Assembly (NCBI GenBank): GCA_028023455.1
Contig: JAQFVV010013378.1
Coordinates: 62,001-126,000, forward strand
DNA: 64,000 bases
Direction of reading: 5' to 3'
Source of the DNA: Epiperipatus broadwayi
Lineage: Eukaryota > Onychophora > Udeonychophora > Euonychophora > Peripatidae
Shown: positions 1-10,874 of the stretch, in pieces
Position numbering within the stretch: the stretch's first letter is position 1
How the letters are laid out: each line of letters opens with the position of its first letter
Made by a program: the position numbers and the translations under genes
Notes under the pieces: model-generated
Told to the model about the DNA's origin: nothing
The model's database searches: none
The model's input: only the letters and a program-made list of their open reading frames with translations

Positions 1-734
1 GCTTGTCTTTCTTTCTTTGAAATATTATTTTTAGGAAGCTTAGCTTTTTTTAAAATATTACAAATCTCAGCTCTAGCCAAATCAGCCGATGGAGAATCAA
101 TTTTATCGAGAGCTGATTCAACATTACAAACAATTTTCTCAAAAGTTATCCGGGAAGGTGTTAAAGCAAAATTGAAACCTTTTTCTAAAACCAAAATTTC
201 ATCTGTAGAGAGGGCTTTCTTAGATAAATTATAAACGGTTTTTTGATTTGGATACATAATGTTTGGAAATTGTGTTCTAATTAGCATTTGCAATTTTTTC
301 TTTTGCTTTCCTGTTACAAATTCCGAATCTTTAAACGATCTAAAACTTGCAATACGATCAAAACTAGTCCACAGTAAAGGATGTATTTTATTACGAAGGA
401 ATAAACGTAAATGTATCAATACTTTATCAATTTTGTCTAAATTTTTCCGAGTTTCTTTAATAAAAGAGTTTAAAATAATATTGCTTGTTTTCCTTAGAAT
501 TTTACTAACATTATAATTGTTCTTATGAAACACAATTTTACAGCAAGTGGGTATAACGTTGTGATTTTTGCACGCTAATAGAAAAGATAAATTACAAAGT
601 AACTTACATTTCTTAATCCACGTTCTTTCAAATATACAAAGCTGTTTAAAAATTTTCTCCCTGTAGAGGTTAATAATGTTAAAATGAAGATTTGCATGGG
701 TTAAATATATAAAATACCTATTTTGCGGGTTCAT
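1..734 (-). CDS. Penelope-like element ORF, N-terminal part (open to window edge)
   Basis: Reading the - strand from the ATG at 734-732, the frame stays open for 244 codons to the window edge with no stop. I recognise the N-terminal region of a Penelope-like retroelement polyprotein, which precedes the reverse transcriptase. It has the typical stretch VYNLSKKALSTDEILVLEKG followed by FNFALTPSRI, then a region ending ICNILKKAKL just before the window edge. The RT and GIY-YIG domains would lie beyond position 1. The start methionine (MNPQNRYF...) is the first ATG after an in-frame TAA and lies inside the terminal repeat at 703-986. An unbroken frame in such AT-rich DNA suggests a recent insertion. 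The + strand ORF at 259-516 is its antisense shadow. The PLE assignment is from recalled family features, not a search. Confidence 0.75.
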   Translation of the reverse strand, partial: MNPQNRYFIYLTHANLHFNIINLYREKIFKQLCIFERTWIKKCKLLCNLSFLLACKNHNVIPTCCKIVFHKNNYNVSKILRKTSNIILNSFIKETRKNLDKIDKVLIHLRLFLRNKIHPLLWTSFDRIASFRSFKDSEFVTGKQKKKLQMLIRTQFPNIMYPNQKTVYNLSKKALSTDEILVLEKGFNFALTPSRITFEKIVCNVESALDKIDSPSADLARAEICNILKKAKLPKNNISKKERQ

Positions 735-986
735 CCATGTTAAAAACTTTTAATATAAATATACTGATGTTTCGACTTGGTCACACAAGTCATTCACAGA
801 GTTATAAAAGGTAGAAAGATGGTTGTAGAGGCGCTACAATCACTGATTTGAATAAAATGTTAAAATGCCACCAATAGCAAAAATGTTAAATTTAGGAATG
901 TTTTTTTAAAAAATCTTTCCAAATAGGGAAAAGTTTGCAAGTATCATCTCGCTTATTGATACAACCTGGTCTTTTAAGTATCTCAA
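703..986 (-). repeat. PLE terminal repeat, copy adjoining the ORF (left arm)
   Basis: This segment matches the reverse complement of 1,431-1,714 over about 284 bp with few mismatches. On the - strand it runs from the end of the GIY-YIG reading frame through a 3' untranslated segment with a hammerhead-like hairpin, and then into the first codons of the ORF starting at 734. It therefore behaves as the pseudo-LTR described for Penelope elements, in which the tail of an upstream copy serves as the leader of the next. Confidence 0.8.
766..805 (-). ncRNA. Hammerhead-like motif in PLE pseudo-LTR
   Basis: On the - strand a degenerate CTGNNGA box (CTGTGAA) precedes a perfect 6-bp stem, GACTTG (791-786) and CAAGTC (779-774), which is followed at once by GAAAC. 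A 2-bp stem III with loop ATCA and a GTA cleavage triplet can be drawn next. The same layout recurs at 4,479-4,506 and 25,435-25,462. PLEs are known to carry hammerhead ribozymes in their repeats. Position 6 of the core is substituted here, so activity is doubtful. Confidence 0.5.
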
Positions 987-1005
987 TGGCTTCTCTAATT
1001 TTGCA

Positions 1006-1482
1006 CTAGTAGAGATTATCACATCTGGATATGATCCTGGTAATAGAAAAATCAATTTTATGACCTGAATCTATAGTATGGAGTGAGAGTGCTGCTGATG
1101 ATGAGTGTTGTTTAACTGCATTAGCATGCTCATCTCTCCTAACACTGATGTGACGATTACTCATACCTATGTAAGAAGCTTTACAATTTTTACATGAGAT
1201 TTGATAGACACCATGAGATTCAAGAGGGATTGAATCCTTAGGCTTGGTTATTATATTGCTGATCTTTTGATGAGCAGAAAATGCTGTATCTATATTATAG
1301 CATTTTAATGTACATCTGATACTGTCTGTAGTTCCTTTTACATATGGAACACAAATCCTAATAGCTGATTTATCATCTTTTTGTTTCCTATTTTGTCTAT
1401 TTTGGGCTTGAAATAAGGCTTTTTTTTTTTTTGAGATACTTAAAAGGCCAGATTGTATCAATAAGCGAGATGATACAAGCAA
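1006..1482 (-). CDS. PLE GIY-YIG endonuclease C-terminal ORF (5'-truncated copy)
   Basis: The 158-residue frame carries the PLE linker and GIY-YIG endonuclease domain. GVYQISCKNCKASYIGMSNR contains the GIY-like and YIG motifs with the CxxC pair between them. It is followed by an R-x-x-EH segment (VRRDEHANA) and the usual SLHTIDSGHKIDF motif. The enzyme nicks target DNA for retrotransposition. RT is missing, so this is the tail of a truncated copy. It lies directly upstream, on the same strand, of the PLE ORF starting at 734, as expected for a tandem PLE arrangement. Its first 17 or so codons lie in the inverted repeat 1,431-1,714, so the apparent start is a product of the junction and not a native start. 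Confidence 0.8.
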   Translation of the reverse strand: MLVSSRLLIQSGLLSISKKKKALFQAQNRQNRKQKDDKSAIRICVPYVKGTTDSIRCTLKCYNIDTAFSAHQKISNIITKPKDSIPLESHGVYQISCKNCKASYIGMSNRHISVRRDEHANAVKQHSSSAALSLHTIDSGHKIDFSITRIISRCDNLY

Positions 1483-1714
1483 ACTTCCTCCTATTTGGAA
1501 AGATTTTTTTAAAAAACATTCCTAAATTTAACATTTTTGCTATTGGTGGAATTTTAACGTTTTATTCAAATCAGTGATTGTAGCGCCTCTACAACCGTCT
1601 TTCTACCTTTTATAACTCTGTGGATGACTTGTGTGACCAAGTAGAAACGTCAGTATATTTATATTAAAAGTTTTTAACATGGATGAACCCACAAAATATG
1701 TATTTTATATATAT
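1431..1714 (+). repeat. Inverted copy of the PLE terminal repeat (right arm)
   Basis: This is the reverse complement of 703-986, joined head to head with the truncated GIY-YIG copy at a T-run near 1,421-1,432. It contains the same hairpin on the + strand (GACTTG at 1,626-1,631, then GAAAC at 1,644-1,648) with one stem mismatch. PLE insertions are often flanked by an inverted truncated copy, which this resembles. Confidence 0.75.
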
Positions 1715-4130
1715 TGAAATTATGATTATAACTGATTATCATTTTTGCGTTTAATAACTGAAAATATAAAAATATTTAATGGATAGCTTAGTATCTCCAA
1801 GAATTGTTATGCTTTACAAACTTTACTTGATAATATAAATATATCACAAAATAAATAACAATGATACAATTTTATTTTGAGCTACAAATCAAAATTATAT
1901 TTATTTAGAATATAGAAATAAATTGTCAATTAAGTATGTTGAATACAAATAAATTTCTGCAAAAAATAAGACAAAAATAAATATGTGAAGAATTTGTTTT
2001 TAGTTTGATGATCAAGCTGGTGAAATGCCAAACTCACAGCCATATATAAACAAAAATTATAATCATAAATATTTCTGTAATGAAAATTTGTTTATAAACT
2101 TTTCATAAATTATATAATATTAATAATTATGCACTAATAACGCTCATCACTATCAACTGCACACAGCTATGATTATGAAGCCATAGAGCTTTTAAAGCGC
2201 TAGGCTTTAAATAAATTTAGTAAAATAACTTCTTTAAGAGCGTTATAAGCGCATAATTATTGAAATCATAAATATTATATATGTGCGTGTAAATATATAA
2301 TCTTTTTTTTTTTGCTGAAAGGTATAAAATTTAAAAAAGTCCTTTCTTTAAAAAAAGTCCAAATTTAACATTATTTATTTTATCAAGTAAAAAGATTAAA
2401 ACTACAAATTCACTTAACAATTCAGTATTTACAAACTGGATATACAAAAAAATATACAAAAGATGTTATCACTCTGTCTTAGGTGTTTTGTTGATTGATA
2501 GAAAGTCTTTTGTGGCACTGATCAAGAAGTCGCTGCTTTTAAGTGCATAAATTAAACTGTGTAGAAGATAATAAGCTAATAAACCTTCTAAAGAATACCT
2601 ATCATAATTTAAAAGCAACTGTGAAAACATGCGTAGAAATTGGAAAAGACATGAGGCAAAAAAATTACATTTCAAGCATGTTCATCACACAGTAATGAAG
2701 AATAATTAATAATTTCAAACAAATGTAAAAAGGAACATTAGTTCATGGAATGAGAACTTAGTAATTTACACAATATCTCAAATTATGGTGAGAAATAAAA
2801 AATTATTATATTTAGTCAAATTCCTAAACAAAGTTATTTAGACTGATTCTGAGGAGTAAAAGATTTTCAGTTTATAAAATATTCCTGATCATAGAAAGTA
2901 TCTAACATTATTATTATAAAGCTTCCATTATAGATTTTAGAAAATATATAATAACAAGATATTCATTTTTAAGTATAAAATAGCATTTTCACAATTATAA
3001 TTTTCCCATTAGGTGAAAACAAATTTTAAGATTGTTAATAATAGTTGAGGTGTTGCAATTGGATTTAATTCTGATATTGTTTAAAAAAGCATAATTGTCA
3101 AATATATGAATAAATAATTCTTTGTTATGCCCACAGAATTTGAATACAATGTCTACATTGAAGTTTCTTCTGCATTTTAGGGAGTGTAGTATGAAAATGA
3201 CATGGATATAATTGAATCCAATATAAAAAATAGGAATATCAAAATATGAATTTTGTTAGCAATTATAATAACATATTAGTTGATTCGTTATATCATGTGA
3301 CAACAGAGGATTTTCAAAACAAATCTATAATACTATAATTACTATTAACTAAATTTTTGAGTCAAAAATGTTTCTAAATGATAATTTTGCTGATGTGATT
3401 ATATTTATAATAATAAGATTAAATTCGCGGATTTGGAAATTCAACTGGATTTGATAAAAGGTATGGTGTTAGTATAACTACAAAATAAGTGAGAATCTGT
3501 TATATCAAGCTTATTTGAACTGATTGTTGTCAATAATTTTTTAAAAAGTAAATTTTCATTATAGTCTCATTAATGTGTTTATTTGTCTGTTTGTTAGTTT
3601 ACACTTTAACAACACAGAAAGCAAAATTCTCATAAAGTAACATTGGTGATTTTTTTTTGTTTTTAAATTATTAATCACAGAATGCAGTTAAAATACACTT
3701 TTAGATATTTTATTGTGTATTCTCTTATTTGTATTATTAATTTTACTTGGTGTAATGCAAACAATGACTTCTAGAAGCTTGTTAGGGCTATCTGAAATAT
3801 GATTGTTCCAGATGAAACTGTAATCTTATATCCAGAGATTTAATGATATTGAGTGGAATAGATTTTTTTATGATTTTTAACATTATCACCATTTATCATT
3901 ATACAAAATTCAGAATTAAGTAATGAGATAAATATGTCTTGAATTAACAAAAAAACTTTTTGTAGGAATGGTTTAATATAAATAGCAAATAAGGTAAATA
4001 AAAGAAGTGCAAACATTATGGCAATTATTTAATGACTTTGAAAATAAAATATAAATAAAGTAATTCTAAATTGAATACTATCTATGTAAAGTTATAGTTA
4101 TTAAGAATTGGAAATGAAAATAGTTGAAAA
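1715..4130. other. AT-rich DNA, no gene recognised
   Basis: There is no convincing coding signal on either strand. Short ORFs such as 2,469-2,675 (-) look like chance. The sequence is mostly single-copy-looking AT-rich DNA with homopolymer A and T runs. Confidence 0.5.
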
Positions 4131-4158
4131 AGAATAATAAATCAATAAATAACATTAT

Positions 4159-5190
4159 TTTAGATATATTAATGATATTTTAATAATTGATAACAAAAGA
4201 GCTATAAATAATATTTACAAAAAATTTAATAATAATAATGATATACATAATATAAAATTTACAATAATGGAATTTGATGTTAAAATTAAGTATTTAGATA
4301 TAGAGATTAAGATAGATAATGATAATAAAATTATGTCAAAACATTTCATTAAAGAGACATGAATACAAAAATGGAAGTTATTAAAAATGTTAAACATAAA
4401 AGTGATTGATATAACACAGAGAGAAATATATCTATTTTACAAAAAGGACAATTTATCAAATTATATTCTAAGATCTCTCTGATGAAGACTGCATGACAGT
4501 CGAAACTGTCAGAAAAATAAAGAAATCATTAAAAAAAATTTGCACTAAAGTGTATATGAGGGGAGTTAAAGCAATATATATATGAAGAAATGCAAAGAAA
4601 GTAAAATGAGAAAAATAAGAATATATTTCTAAGAGTATTGAAAATGTATTTTTTAATTTCAAAACACCTAATTCAAATATTAATAATAATTGTATTATAA
4701 ATAATAATAGCAGATATAAGAATAATAAAAAGTGGATAAAACTTTCATACTTCCCCAAAATTTATCATACATCACTAAAAAATAAAAATTATATAGATAA
4801 AAGTTTTAACATAGGATAGTCAAATAGTAAAAATCTTGACAAATTAATAGGTAATTATAAAATAAGAGATGATATGAAATATATAAAAGGGAATTGTATA
4901 TAAAATTACTTGTGGAAATTGCTGCATGGTTTATTATGGACATATAGGAAAACAATTAGATGAAAGACCAAAAGAACATAATAATACTATTCAGAGAAGA
5001 GATGATAGATCTGCCTTATATATTCATTATTGAAAATACAGAAATAAAATAGATTGTATTAAAAATATAAGTTATTTAAATTATATTAAAGAAACTAATA
5101 GAAGAAAAATATATGAAAAAAATTACATTAATTATAACAAAAATAATTGTATGATCTTGTATAAAACATCAATTAATTTGACTAATAATT
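4159..5190 (+). pseudogene. Decayed Penelope-like element: RT motif C plus GIY-YIG domain
   Basis: From 4,159 the frame reads FRYINDILII, the PLE version of the RT YxDD catalytic box with the first Asp changed to Asn. It continues to IKFTIMEFDVKIKYLDIEI, the usual downstream block, and stops at 4,360. From about 4,830 a linker (NLDKLIGNYK) leads into a GIY-YIG domain at 4,890: GIVYKITCGNC, then VYYGHIGKQLDERPKEHNN and YIHY, interrupted by TGA at 5,031. Coding-like similarity fades near 5,190. A hammerhead-like hairpin lies between the two halves at 4,479-4,506. The locus may therefore be two PLE fragments joined and not one interrupted copy. It is non-functional. Confidence 0.7.
4479..4506 (+). 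ncRNA. Hammerhead-like core in decayed PLE
   Basis: CTGATGA (4,479-4,485) is followed by an extra A, a perfect 5-bp stem GACTG/CAGTC (4,487-4,491 and 4,497-4,501, loop CATGA), and GAAAC (4,502-4,506). The conserved core boxes are intact, but I cannot draw a convincing stem I or cleavage triplet. Treat it as a relic. Confidence 0.45.
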
Positions 5191-5334
5191 GGCTAATGAT
5201 AAATGGATGGAATATACATTTACACAGGATTTTTTGTATGTCTTGAAAATATTGTATGGTTTTAATAGGTTATAGTTAATTTTATAAAAAAAAAAAAAAA
5301 AAAAAAAGATAAATGTTGCTATGCATGCAATGTA

Positions 5335-5520
5335 GATCATAATTCTAATTTAGTTAAAGCACATTGAAAAGGGCAAAAATTAATATTTGCCAAAAAGAAC
5401 TTTTATGTATATGATTATTATTATATATATATTATTGCTGTTATATAAAGCTATTTTATATTATATTATAAAACTAGTATTTTATTATATTATATCATTG
5501 ATTTATTTAAATATATGTAA
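5335..5520. repeat. Dispersed repeat, copy 1
   Basis: The segment around 5,395-5,515 (TATGATTATTATTATATATA, then a GCTGTTATATAAAGCTATTT stretch and ATCATTGATTTATTTA) recurs at 43,365-43,450 with a roughly 30-bp internal deletion. The family is unknown. Confidence 0.5.
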
Positions 5521-5639
5521 AAACAGCATAATGGTTTAAATTTCTTTCCACCTTTGATGATCATCTAATAACATTTATTAAGAATTATAAGAATAATCTG
5601 ATTAATAAAATTATACAATATCTGAATACAACTATAATG

Positions 5640-5952
5640 TATATACTAAACTTTAGATATAATTAGAGGGATTTGAATACAGACTTTCAAGCTCTCTTCA
5701 GCTATCCACTCCATTTATAGAACTAATACACATGGCAACATACATGGGAAAAAGAAACTGGGCATTAATTACATAAGAGATGATAATCTGGAGCAATTGA
5801 TGAGTGATGGTTCAGCATAAAATATGTATATTGAAGAATATGTATCTTTTTAACATGTACGTGGTCATATGATCAGTTATATAAGATGGAATGGATATAT
5901 GAAAGTCTGTATTCAAATCCCTTTAATTATATCCAAAAGTATATATGCTGAC
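5640..5952. mobile_element. Family A hammerhead-SINE, head-to-head pair (foldback)
   Basis: Arms 5,652-5,756 and 5,840-5,945 are inverted copies. Both end in the tRNA-like segment (B-box-like TATTCAAATCCC at 5,910-5,921 on +; reverse complement at 5,669-5,680). The centre holds a degenerate hammerhead core on the + strand: TTGATGA at 5,797-5,803, stem II GTGATGGTTCAGCAT at 5,804-5,818, then AAAA where GAAA is expected. The better copies at 59.9 kb define the family. Confidence 0.65.
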
Positions 5953-6004
5953 ATGGTAAAAAAATCTCTAAAATTCTGAAAGAGAAAGGTTTCTAATGAG
6001 TTAT

Positions 6005-6690
6005 ATTTTAAAACAGTTGCAAATTCTCCATACATTAGTGTCACTCAATGTGATCCATAGTAATCAATGGTTTCTAGAAGGTTTGTACATAAAATATCTA
6101 TATTGTGCCCACTCATCCAATATCTCCAAACTAGTTTCTAGCTTGTGGCTTTTATCAGTGAGAAGCTTTGATCTGAGAGAACTTTGGATCTAATGCAACC
6201 CTCAAGCAGCCTACTTTTACCTGTTTAGTAAACATTTTGATGTATTTGGTTTTTTAATAGCCATAGTGATTATGGCCATTAAATCAGCAGAGATACCCAA
6301 ATGTAAAGATACTGACCTGGATTCAGCACTGTATGGCTATGGAAGTGAACTGGCTTGAATTGAAACCTTATTGGATTTTCATTTTAGATTTTCTGCTTTA
6401 TAATTAACTAAACAGATAAAAGGTGGACGTTGGAGGGTTTGATTAGATTCAAAGGTCTAGGTTCATCACTCTCAAATCCAAAGCTACTTACTGATGAAAG
6501 TCACAAGCTAGAAACTAGTCTGGGCTTATTGGATAATTTGGCATTAGATAAGAATTTTATGCACAGATCTTCTAGCATCCATTGATTACAGTGGATGGCT
6601 TGCCCTGGGTACTACTACTTTATGGAGAGTTTGCTATTGTTTTAATAGCTTGTATGTGCATATGAAATGGTGATCGTGTTATATTTTAGG
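6005..6690. mobile_element. Family B foldback element, copy 1
   Basis: Arms of roughly 225 bp (about 6,010-6,235 and 6,410-6,650) are inverted relative to each other. Shared landmarks include TCCATAGTAATCAATGG on the left versus CCATTGATTACAGTGGATGG on the right, and ACTAGTTTCTAGCTTGTG versus CACAAGCTAGAAACTAGT. The centre holds about 175 bp not present in the arms. There is no ORF. Related copies lie at 10,875-11,850, 17,820-17,955 and 58,275-58,385. The right arm contains a hammerhead-like string (CTGATGA at about 6,494, GAAAC at about 6,514). Confidence 0.65.
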
Positions 6691-6699
6691 AATTATATT

Positions 6700-9220
6700 T
6701 TTTAGAAAAACTTAAAAGTTGTGAAATGTTGTGCTCCATTTTTTATAATTTTTTATTAAGTTTATATAATAATAATGTAGCAAATATAACTTATTAACAA
6801 TTGGAAACGGATCATGAATGGGTGAATTTATAACATCTTTTTTTATTTACAAAGGAAAAGATTTGCTTTATGAGTTTTGCCACGATAATATAAAATACTC
6901 TTTAACTATTATAAAAATAAAGAATATTTAATATTAATTTACTTGTAACTTTTTGAATAATGAAGTTGTTAAGATCTGAAAACCAATAAATATGAAATGA
7001 AATCAAGTTTTAAAATTGTCTTTTTTATTTTCAAAACGAAAAATGGGTAATTTAATTAGAAATTTAGTTTCAAATAATTGCTATATATCTAAAGTTTTTG
7101 ATCAATAATAATTATATTATTGAATTGATCCTTTATGATGTAAATACTAAGAATTTTGGATTTACGTTTTCTGCAAATTTCATAATGAAATTATAAAGTT
7201 TGTTTGTGAAATTTATTTGTTTTCCATACTGATGGTGTAAATACCTCTCTGGGGAAAAATAAACTGGAAGGCATATTTGTAAGAATAAGAATTAAGCTTT
7301 TTAAGGCAAGCTATTTAAGAAAGATTTTGTTCAATTTCTTAGCTTTTTAATACATTAATTGACAAAAATGTTGGCTTATAGTATTTTATATATGGAATGG
7401 ATAATATTTAATAAAAAAAAATCTGCACAGAGGCAAATGTGATGTTTAGAAAAGACTGCCCAAATCCATAATTATATTCAAAAATCTTTACCATTCAAAT
7501 TAATCATTGGAAATATTTATTTCCTCCTAATACTGAAGAAATTATGGGATGTTTGAGAGTTCCAAATTAAGATGTGTACCATGCTATGTTCAAAGAAATA
7601 AGACATAAAGATGTATGCATAAGGCTATTTCCCCCAAAAAAAAATTGTATGTGATAAATTAGAAAGGATAATCTAATTGAAAATAAGGAAAAATATCAAA
7701 AATCAATGAAATAGATATAATATTTTTGTCCACAAACTTTAATTAAATAATTTGAGAAGTTTTCTGTTAAGATATTAAAATCATCAAATTTAAAGTCTTA
7801 CATTTAGAAATGAAATTTTAACATTTTTGAAAAGGGGGATATTTGAATATATTGTGCAGAAATAAAGATTGATGTAGTATAAAGGTATATTTGTTAGAGA
7901 TGAATGGAGATCTATAATTAGGCCAGATGCAATATTAATATTAATTAAAAAATCATGATTCAGGGTTCACATAAACAAAATATGTAAGTCTATAACTAAA
8001 TCATTTTTTAAAAAATATTTTGATTGGCACAAATATTGAATTTCTTTTTGAAAGAAGAAAACTGTCAGTAAGATGCTCAACACATATGGAAAGTCATAAA
8101 TATTTGACAGAAAATTAGGTTTTTATCTGATGTCATTGGTGAATGTTTTGGAGAAGGGTCTATTAAAGAATAAAATCATGAAAGTTTATGTTAAGTAAAA
8201 CAAGTACCCTATTTAGACAATATTATATATCTGAGTGCCCTACATTATTATAATCGCATCAGAAAAGAGTTTCCAAAAAAATAAACCTACATTTTAAATT
8301 TATGCAAACAAAATTATTCATAAAGTGCAAACTTTTAAATTGGAATTAAATTAAATATTTCAGGCAATAAAAAATATACTTATTATAATTATATTGTATA
8401 CTTGCAAAAATATTATACTTGTGACACCTAATGAAAGCTGTATCACATGCAATCATTATTTTCATAGTCAGTGCATTGACATTTATTCATCTGATCAGTC
8501 TCAGAATGGAATGAGACCTTTACTCTTTATCTAACTGGAGAACTATTATGATTTGCAATGGACGAATAATGAAGACAATATTTCTTTTTGCAATCACATT
8601 TTTTACAGTATTTGTTTTTATACCTATATGTTATTATAATCATATTATAAATGACATTTAGAAAAATTCTGTATTAATGTATGAGAATAAAACAAATTAG
8701 TAAATTTTAAACTGGATATTAAATAAAATATTTCAGGCAATATAAAATAAATTTTATTTTATAATCATTTTTATCTTCAATGCTTTTTACAAAAAAATAA
8801 CTGAATTCTGCGAATTCTATTTTACTATAATTATATTTTATTACTTTTTTAATTGTATGTATATGTTATTCTTTTAATAGCAATTTGTTAAGTTTAAATC
8901 TATATTCTTTAATTATTTTTGTCATTCTAAATGAAGTCAATGCTTCGTTTGATTATCATGTATATGTTTTTAATTACTATTTATTAAATTTAGTACACAA
9001 AGTTTTGTTCATTCACATCTTTTAAAGATAATACTTTAACACTGACTTAATTGATTATCAGAAAATTGAAAAAGATAAGAAATTCGTACTATTAATTATC
9101 TTATTAGTCTCAACTTTTTTTTAGGAATAGCAATAACGTTTTTATATATATATAAACAAATCCGTGAAATTCATGTGACAAAATATCAGAATTATTCACA
9201 TTTTAATAATATTAGAAATG
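6700..9220. other. AT-rich DNA, no gene recognised
   Basis: No coding region, RNA gene or repeat is supported in this stretch. It consists of A/T runs and short unrelated ORFs. Confidence 0.5.
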
Positions 9221-9229
9221 TTTTAGAAA

Positions 9230-10870
9230 GGATTTAAATTTAATATATGTCCAAAATTTTTTACTCCCATCTCTTCCATTTTTATTATCCTCCAACAATT
9301 TAATATTTAATTTCATTCTTTCTATAATTATCTATTTTAGCCAAGTTTTTTTAAAAAAAATACTTTTCTCATTTAACATTAACAACTTTTTACTTTTTTC
9401 TCAGCATACTTTTTTTCTCTCTTCTACACTTTTACTAACTCTCACTTTTCCATTGTTTTTATTCTTCTGAATATTCTCACCTAAAACACTATTTGCCACT
9501 TTTTCTGTTTCACCACACCAGTCCTTATATTCATCCCCAACAAACTCTTCCATGATTATTCTAACTTATTCTTATCATTAATTCTCCATCTACATCTTTC
9601 ACTATCATTTCTACTTTTATTATTATTTTTCATTACATTACTAACCATTTCTATTATAAAGAAAGTATGATTACTATTATATACTCTCTCTTCATTATCA
9701 AACACTTTAATTTTTTGTATTTTATTCATTCCCTCTTTCTCTACTAATACATAATCTATTGTGTGAAATATATTATTTCTAGACCATGTGTATTGTCCCT
9801 CATAAATATTTGATAAATTTCCAATGCTCAAATTTACTCTGAAAAAAATTCTTCAAAAGCTGTCCATTCTTGTTATCTACATTATTGATTTCTTCAATAT
9901 GCCCATTTATATTCCCTACAACCATTATTCTCCTCCCTTTTTTTGAAAACTATGTATATTCTTACTGGGAATTCATATATGTTACTGTTTTACTCCATTA
10001 TAGTTTGATTATGCCCAGTGGCTATATATACTATAGCCACCATCTATTTTTGTCTTCCTAATCTTATCTCAAACCACAAATGTTCTGGACACAATAGTAT
10101 AATAATTTTTTGACATAACTCATACAACACTATCCCTTTTTTCTTTTCTATTTATACTCTGCCATACCATGTCTACTTGTATATGTGTTTCTTTTTCTCT
10201 TAGATGTATTTCCATTACTGCTAATATCTCAAACTCTTCATTTTTAACTATTATGTTTAATTGCAACCACTTTTCTGGTCTCCTACCACCTTTCATATTC
10301 AAATATCCTTTCTTCTTTCCTATTATTTTATAAATTCTTTTTTGACTCTTTTTCTCTATTACATTTGTAAGTAACTTGCTTACCATTAATTTTACAGAAC
10401 CATTCCCTCTCCACATCTACATTTATATCCAAATCAGCTACCCATTGTTTATTTTTTATATCCCATCCATTCTTTTTCATTTTGGTAAATATTGCAATTT
10501 AAAATCCTACTCCCCCTGCCCTTTACAAGTTTCTCAAATTATAATATTCTTTATAAATCAAACTTCTTAATACTTTACTTTCTTGTTTCACTAAGTGCAA
10601 TCCAACTTTACTACATAACTCCCTCTTACTAATAAAAAAGATCCCACCCATCCACAAACATAACATCACTTTTCTCACATAATTTTTTCAATCTCTAATT
10701 TATAGAACATGCTCTATCTAATATATACCTATTGTCAAATCTTGATAGTAATCCAACTATTCCCAATCTTCCTTAACTCTTACTCAAATTACTAATCAAT
10801 TCTATGTACTCATCCATTACTTTCTCTGATGGCTCTGACAAATTATTTGACTCTCCATAATTTCTTTCAC
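9230..10870 (-). pseudogene. LINE remnant with SGNH-esterase and endonuclease domains
   Basis: Read on the - strand in three frames with stops. First, 10,860-10,565 resembles an SGNH-hydrolase tail as found in some LINE ORFs: VMDEYIELISNL, then GLLSRFDNRYILDRACSIN, VDGWDLF and VGLHLV, where the catalytic D-x-x-H dyad has its Asp changed to Val. Second, 10,416-10,120 resembles the start of an AP-type endonuclease (GYLNMKGGRRPEKWLQLN, then ILAVMEIHLREKE). Third, 9,831-9,556 is the endonuclease end, with IDYVL and SNHTFFII in place of the usual SDH motif. A connector ending KKFWTYI reaches about 9,237. RT is absent. The 5' side is cut at about 10,872 by family B element 2. The order and motifs fit a CR1/Jockey-like LINE; the exact clade is not determined. 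Confidence 0.65.
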
Positions 10871-10874
10871 CTAG

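Noticed and set aside
259-516. 85-codon ORF on the + strand
   Set aside because: Antisense shadow of the PLE ORF that is open on the - strand from 734 to 1.
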